Both the position numbers and the translations under genes were made by a program. From Candidatus Cloacimonadota bacterium (GTDB lineage Bacteria; Cloacimonadota; Cloacimonadia; Cloacimonadales; TCS61): DNA of 6,339 bases. Shown here piece by piece: positions 4,975 to 6,339 of the stretch. The stretch lies in contig DAOWES010000241.1 of assembly GCA_030638385.1 (NCBI GenBank), positions 1 through 6,339 on the forward strand, in the 5' to 3' direction. The notes under the pieces were generated by a model. That model saw only the letters and a list, made by a program, of their open reading frames with translations. It was not told the DNA's origin and made no database searches. The stretch's first letter is position 1; each line of letters starts with the position of its first letter.

Positions 4975-6339
4975 ATGACAGTAGAAGAGGTAAAACAACT
5001 CATTGAAGAAGAGGCTATTAGAACGATTGATTTGAAGTATTGTGATCTATCAGGAAGATGGTATCATATTGCTTTTCCATCTAGAAGATTGGATTATGTA
5101 ATGGAACATGGAATCTCTTTTGATGGTTCTTCGATTCCCGGAATGAAATCTGTGGAATCCGGAGATATGGTGATTATGCCTGATCTTGCAACAGTAAATA
5201 TTGATCCTTTTGCTTTGCATCCAACCTTAAGAATCATTTGTAATATTTGCGAAGCAGACACACGTGCAGGAGTTCATAAAGATCCAAAGAGTGTGGCAGA
5301 TAGAGCTTTTGCATATATGAATGAAACAGGTATAGCGGATGAAGCATTGTTTATTCCTGAACTGGAATTTCATCTATTCGATGAAGCTGAAATTACTAAT
5401 GGTGAGTATAGCTCCGGTTACAATTTCACCTCTAGAGAGAGTAAGGGTTGTTTACCGCTAGATTATGATACCTCTGATGGATTATCACAAGATTTCCGCA
5501 AAGGATATCATATGGATGTTCCTTTTGATAAATTTTCCGATATTCGCGAAGAGATGGTTCAGATAATGGAAGATTTGGATATTTCGGTTCGTTATCATCA
5601 CCATGAAGTTGGTTTATCTGCTCAGCAAGAGATAGAAACAGAGCCTTCAGCATTTCCCAAAATAGCTACAGAAGTATTTTTGATGAAAGATATTGTCCGC
5701 CAAGTTTCTTTTGAAAATGGATTAACTAGTACGTTTATGCCAAAACCATTATTTAATGAAGCAGGAAACGGAATGCATTTCCATATTCAACTTCGTAAAG
5801 ATGGAAAGAATAAATTCTATAAAGAGGGTAACTATGCAGATCTTTCTGATGAAGCTTTGTATTTCATTGGTGGAATATTAAAGCATGGATCTTCTCTTAC
5901 AGCTTTCACAAATCCAAGTACAAACTCTTTTAAACGTTTATTACCTGGCTTTGAAGCTCCTGTGCAACTTTTCTTTGGACTTGCAAATCGTAGTGCTGCT
6001 ATCAGAATTCCAAAATATTGTACTTCTGAAGACAGTAAAAGAATTGAATTCCGTACAGGTGATGCAACTTGTAATAGCTATTTGGCGATGAGTGCTCTTT
6101 TAATGGCCGGTCTTGATGGAATTAAAAACAAAACAATGCCAACAAAAGAGAATGGTTATGGACCTTTTGATGATAATGTTCATGCTTGGAGTCAAGAAGA
6201 GCAAGCGAGATTACATCATATTCCAACAAGTTTGGAAGATGCATTAGCAGCATTAAAAGAAGATTATGATTATCTTTTGGCAGGAGATGTGTTTAACGAA
6301 GAGCTTATCAATAGTTTTATTGATGAGAAAATGAAAGAA
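4975..6339 (+). CDS. glnA: Type I-beta glutamine synthetase, last residues outside window
   Basis: 455 codons without a stop; by comparison with the family roughly 15-20 C-terminal residues are missing. The enzyme makes glutamine from glutamate, ammonia and ATP in the cytoplasm as a dodecamer. Visible landmarks are FDGSSIPG with Asp50, the metal-site PELEF (Glu129, Glu131), HHHE (208-211) with QQE (Glu219), NGMHFH with His268, NPSTNSFKRLLPGFEAP with Arg321 and Glu327, NRSAAIRIP with Arg339 and Arg344, and RIEFR (356-360). The long spacing between ELEF and HHHE (about 77 residues) is that of I-beta enzymes such as those of enteric bacteria. The adenylylated Tyr of that subtype (Tyr397 in enterics) aligns without gaps to His403, so control by GlnE-type adenylylation is unlikely. 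Residue 57, usually Trp in GSSIPGW, is Met. It is probably the third gene of the tyrS unit. Confidence 0.97.
   Translation, partial: MTVEEVKQLIEEEAIRTIDLKYCDLSGRWYHIAFPSRRLDYVMEHGISFDGSSIPGMKSVESGDMVIMPDLATVNIDPFALHPTLRIICNICEADTRAGVHKDPKSVADRAFAYMNETGIADEALFIPELEFHLFDEAEITNGEYSSGYNFTSRESKGCLPLDYDTSDGLSQDFRKGYHMDVPFDKFSDIREEMVQIMEDLDISVRYHHHEVGLSAQQEIETEPSAFPKIATEVFLMKDIVRQVSFENGLTSTFMPKPLFNEAGNGMHFHIQLRKDGKNKFYKEGNYADLSDEALYFIGGILKHGSSLTAFTNPSTNSFKRLLPGFEAPVQLFFGLANRSAAIRIPKYCTSEDSKRIEFRTGDATCNSYLAMSALLMAGLDGIKNKTMPTKENGYGPFDDNVHAWSQEEQARLHHIPTSLEDALAALKEDYDYLLAGDVFNEELINSFIDEKMKE

Noticed and set aside
5432..5653. A 73-codon minus-strand open frame within glnA
   Set aside because: It is opposite catalytic-region codons of glnA, with no ribosome binding site or recognisable motif.
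1..6339. CRISPR array, tRNA or rRNA gene, insertion sequence or defence system
   Set aside because: No regularly spaced repeats, cloverleaf, transposase or terminal inverted repeats were seen; the coding content is housekeeping plus one lipoprotein.

Overview
This window comes from an AT-rich bacterial chromosome. It holds five genes and, around dnaA, what looks like the chromosomal replication origin. A type II signal-peptide lipoprotein with a DNRLRE/CBM96-like module, a type I-beta glutamine synthetase and AG-rich ribosome binding sites fit a Gram-negative type lineage. A deep FCB-group bacterium such as Cloacimonadota is a guess from the overall impression, not something the sequence proves.

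Layout, left to right. Positions 1-948 (minus strand) carry the first 316 codons of a surface lipoprotein whose C-terminus lies outside the window. Positions 949-1211 are non-coding and packed with DnaA boxes, with a DnaA-trio-like TAG repeat beside the outermost box. Positions 1212-2540 (minus) are a complete dnaA. Positions 2541-3089 are a 549-base gap. Its left part holds a second DnaA-box cluster (2576-2736), its middle is very AT-rich (2737-2948), and its right part is a tyrS leader with several short inverted repeats. On the plus strand follow tyrS (3090-4283), a small M50 site-2-type membrane protease gene (4294-4944) and glnA (4975 to the window end, lacking only its last residues). 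The three are separated by 10 and 30 bases and probably form one transcription unit.

How it fits together. DnaA is flanked on both sides by its own binding sites, the bipartite arrangement known from Bacillus and Helicobacter origins. The upstream cluster also covers the region where the dnaA promoter must lie, so autoregulation is likely. dnaA and the tyrS operon are divergently transcribed away from the right-hand half of the origin. The usual dnaA companions (dnaN, recF, rpmH) are absent here; a lipoprotein gene takes the downstream position.

In dnaA, tyrS and the protease gene, the first possible ATG is not the one with a well-placed Shine-Dalgarno sequence. The starts chosen here are the next in-frame ATGs that have one. 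No mobile element, CRISPR array, tRNA, rRNA or defence-type system was found.
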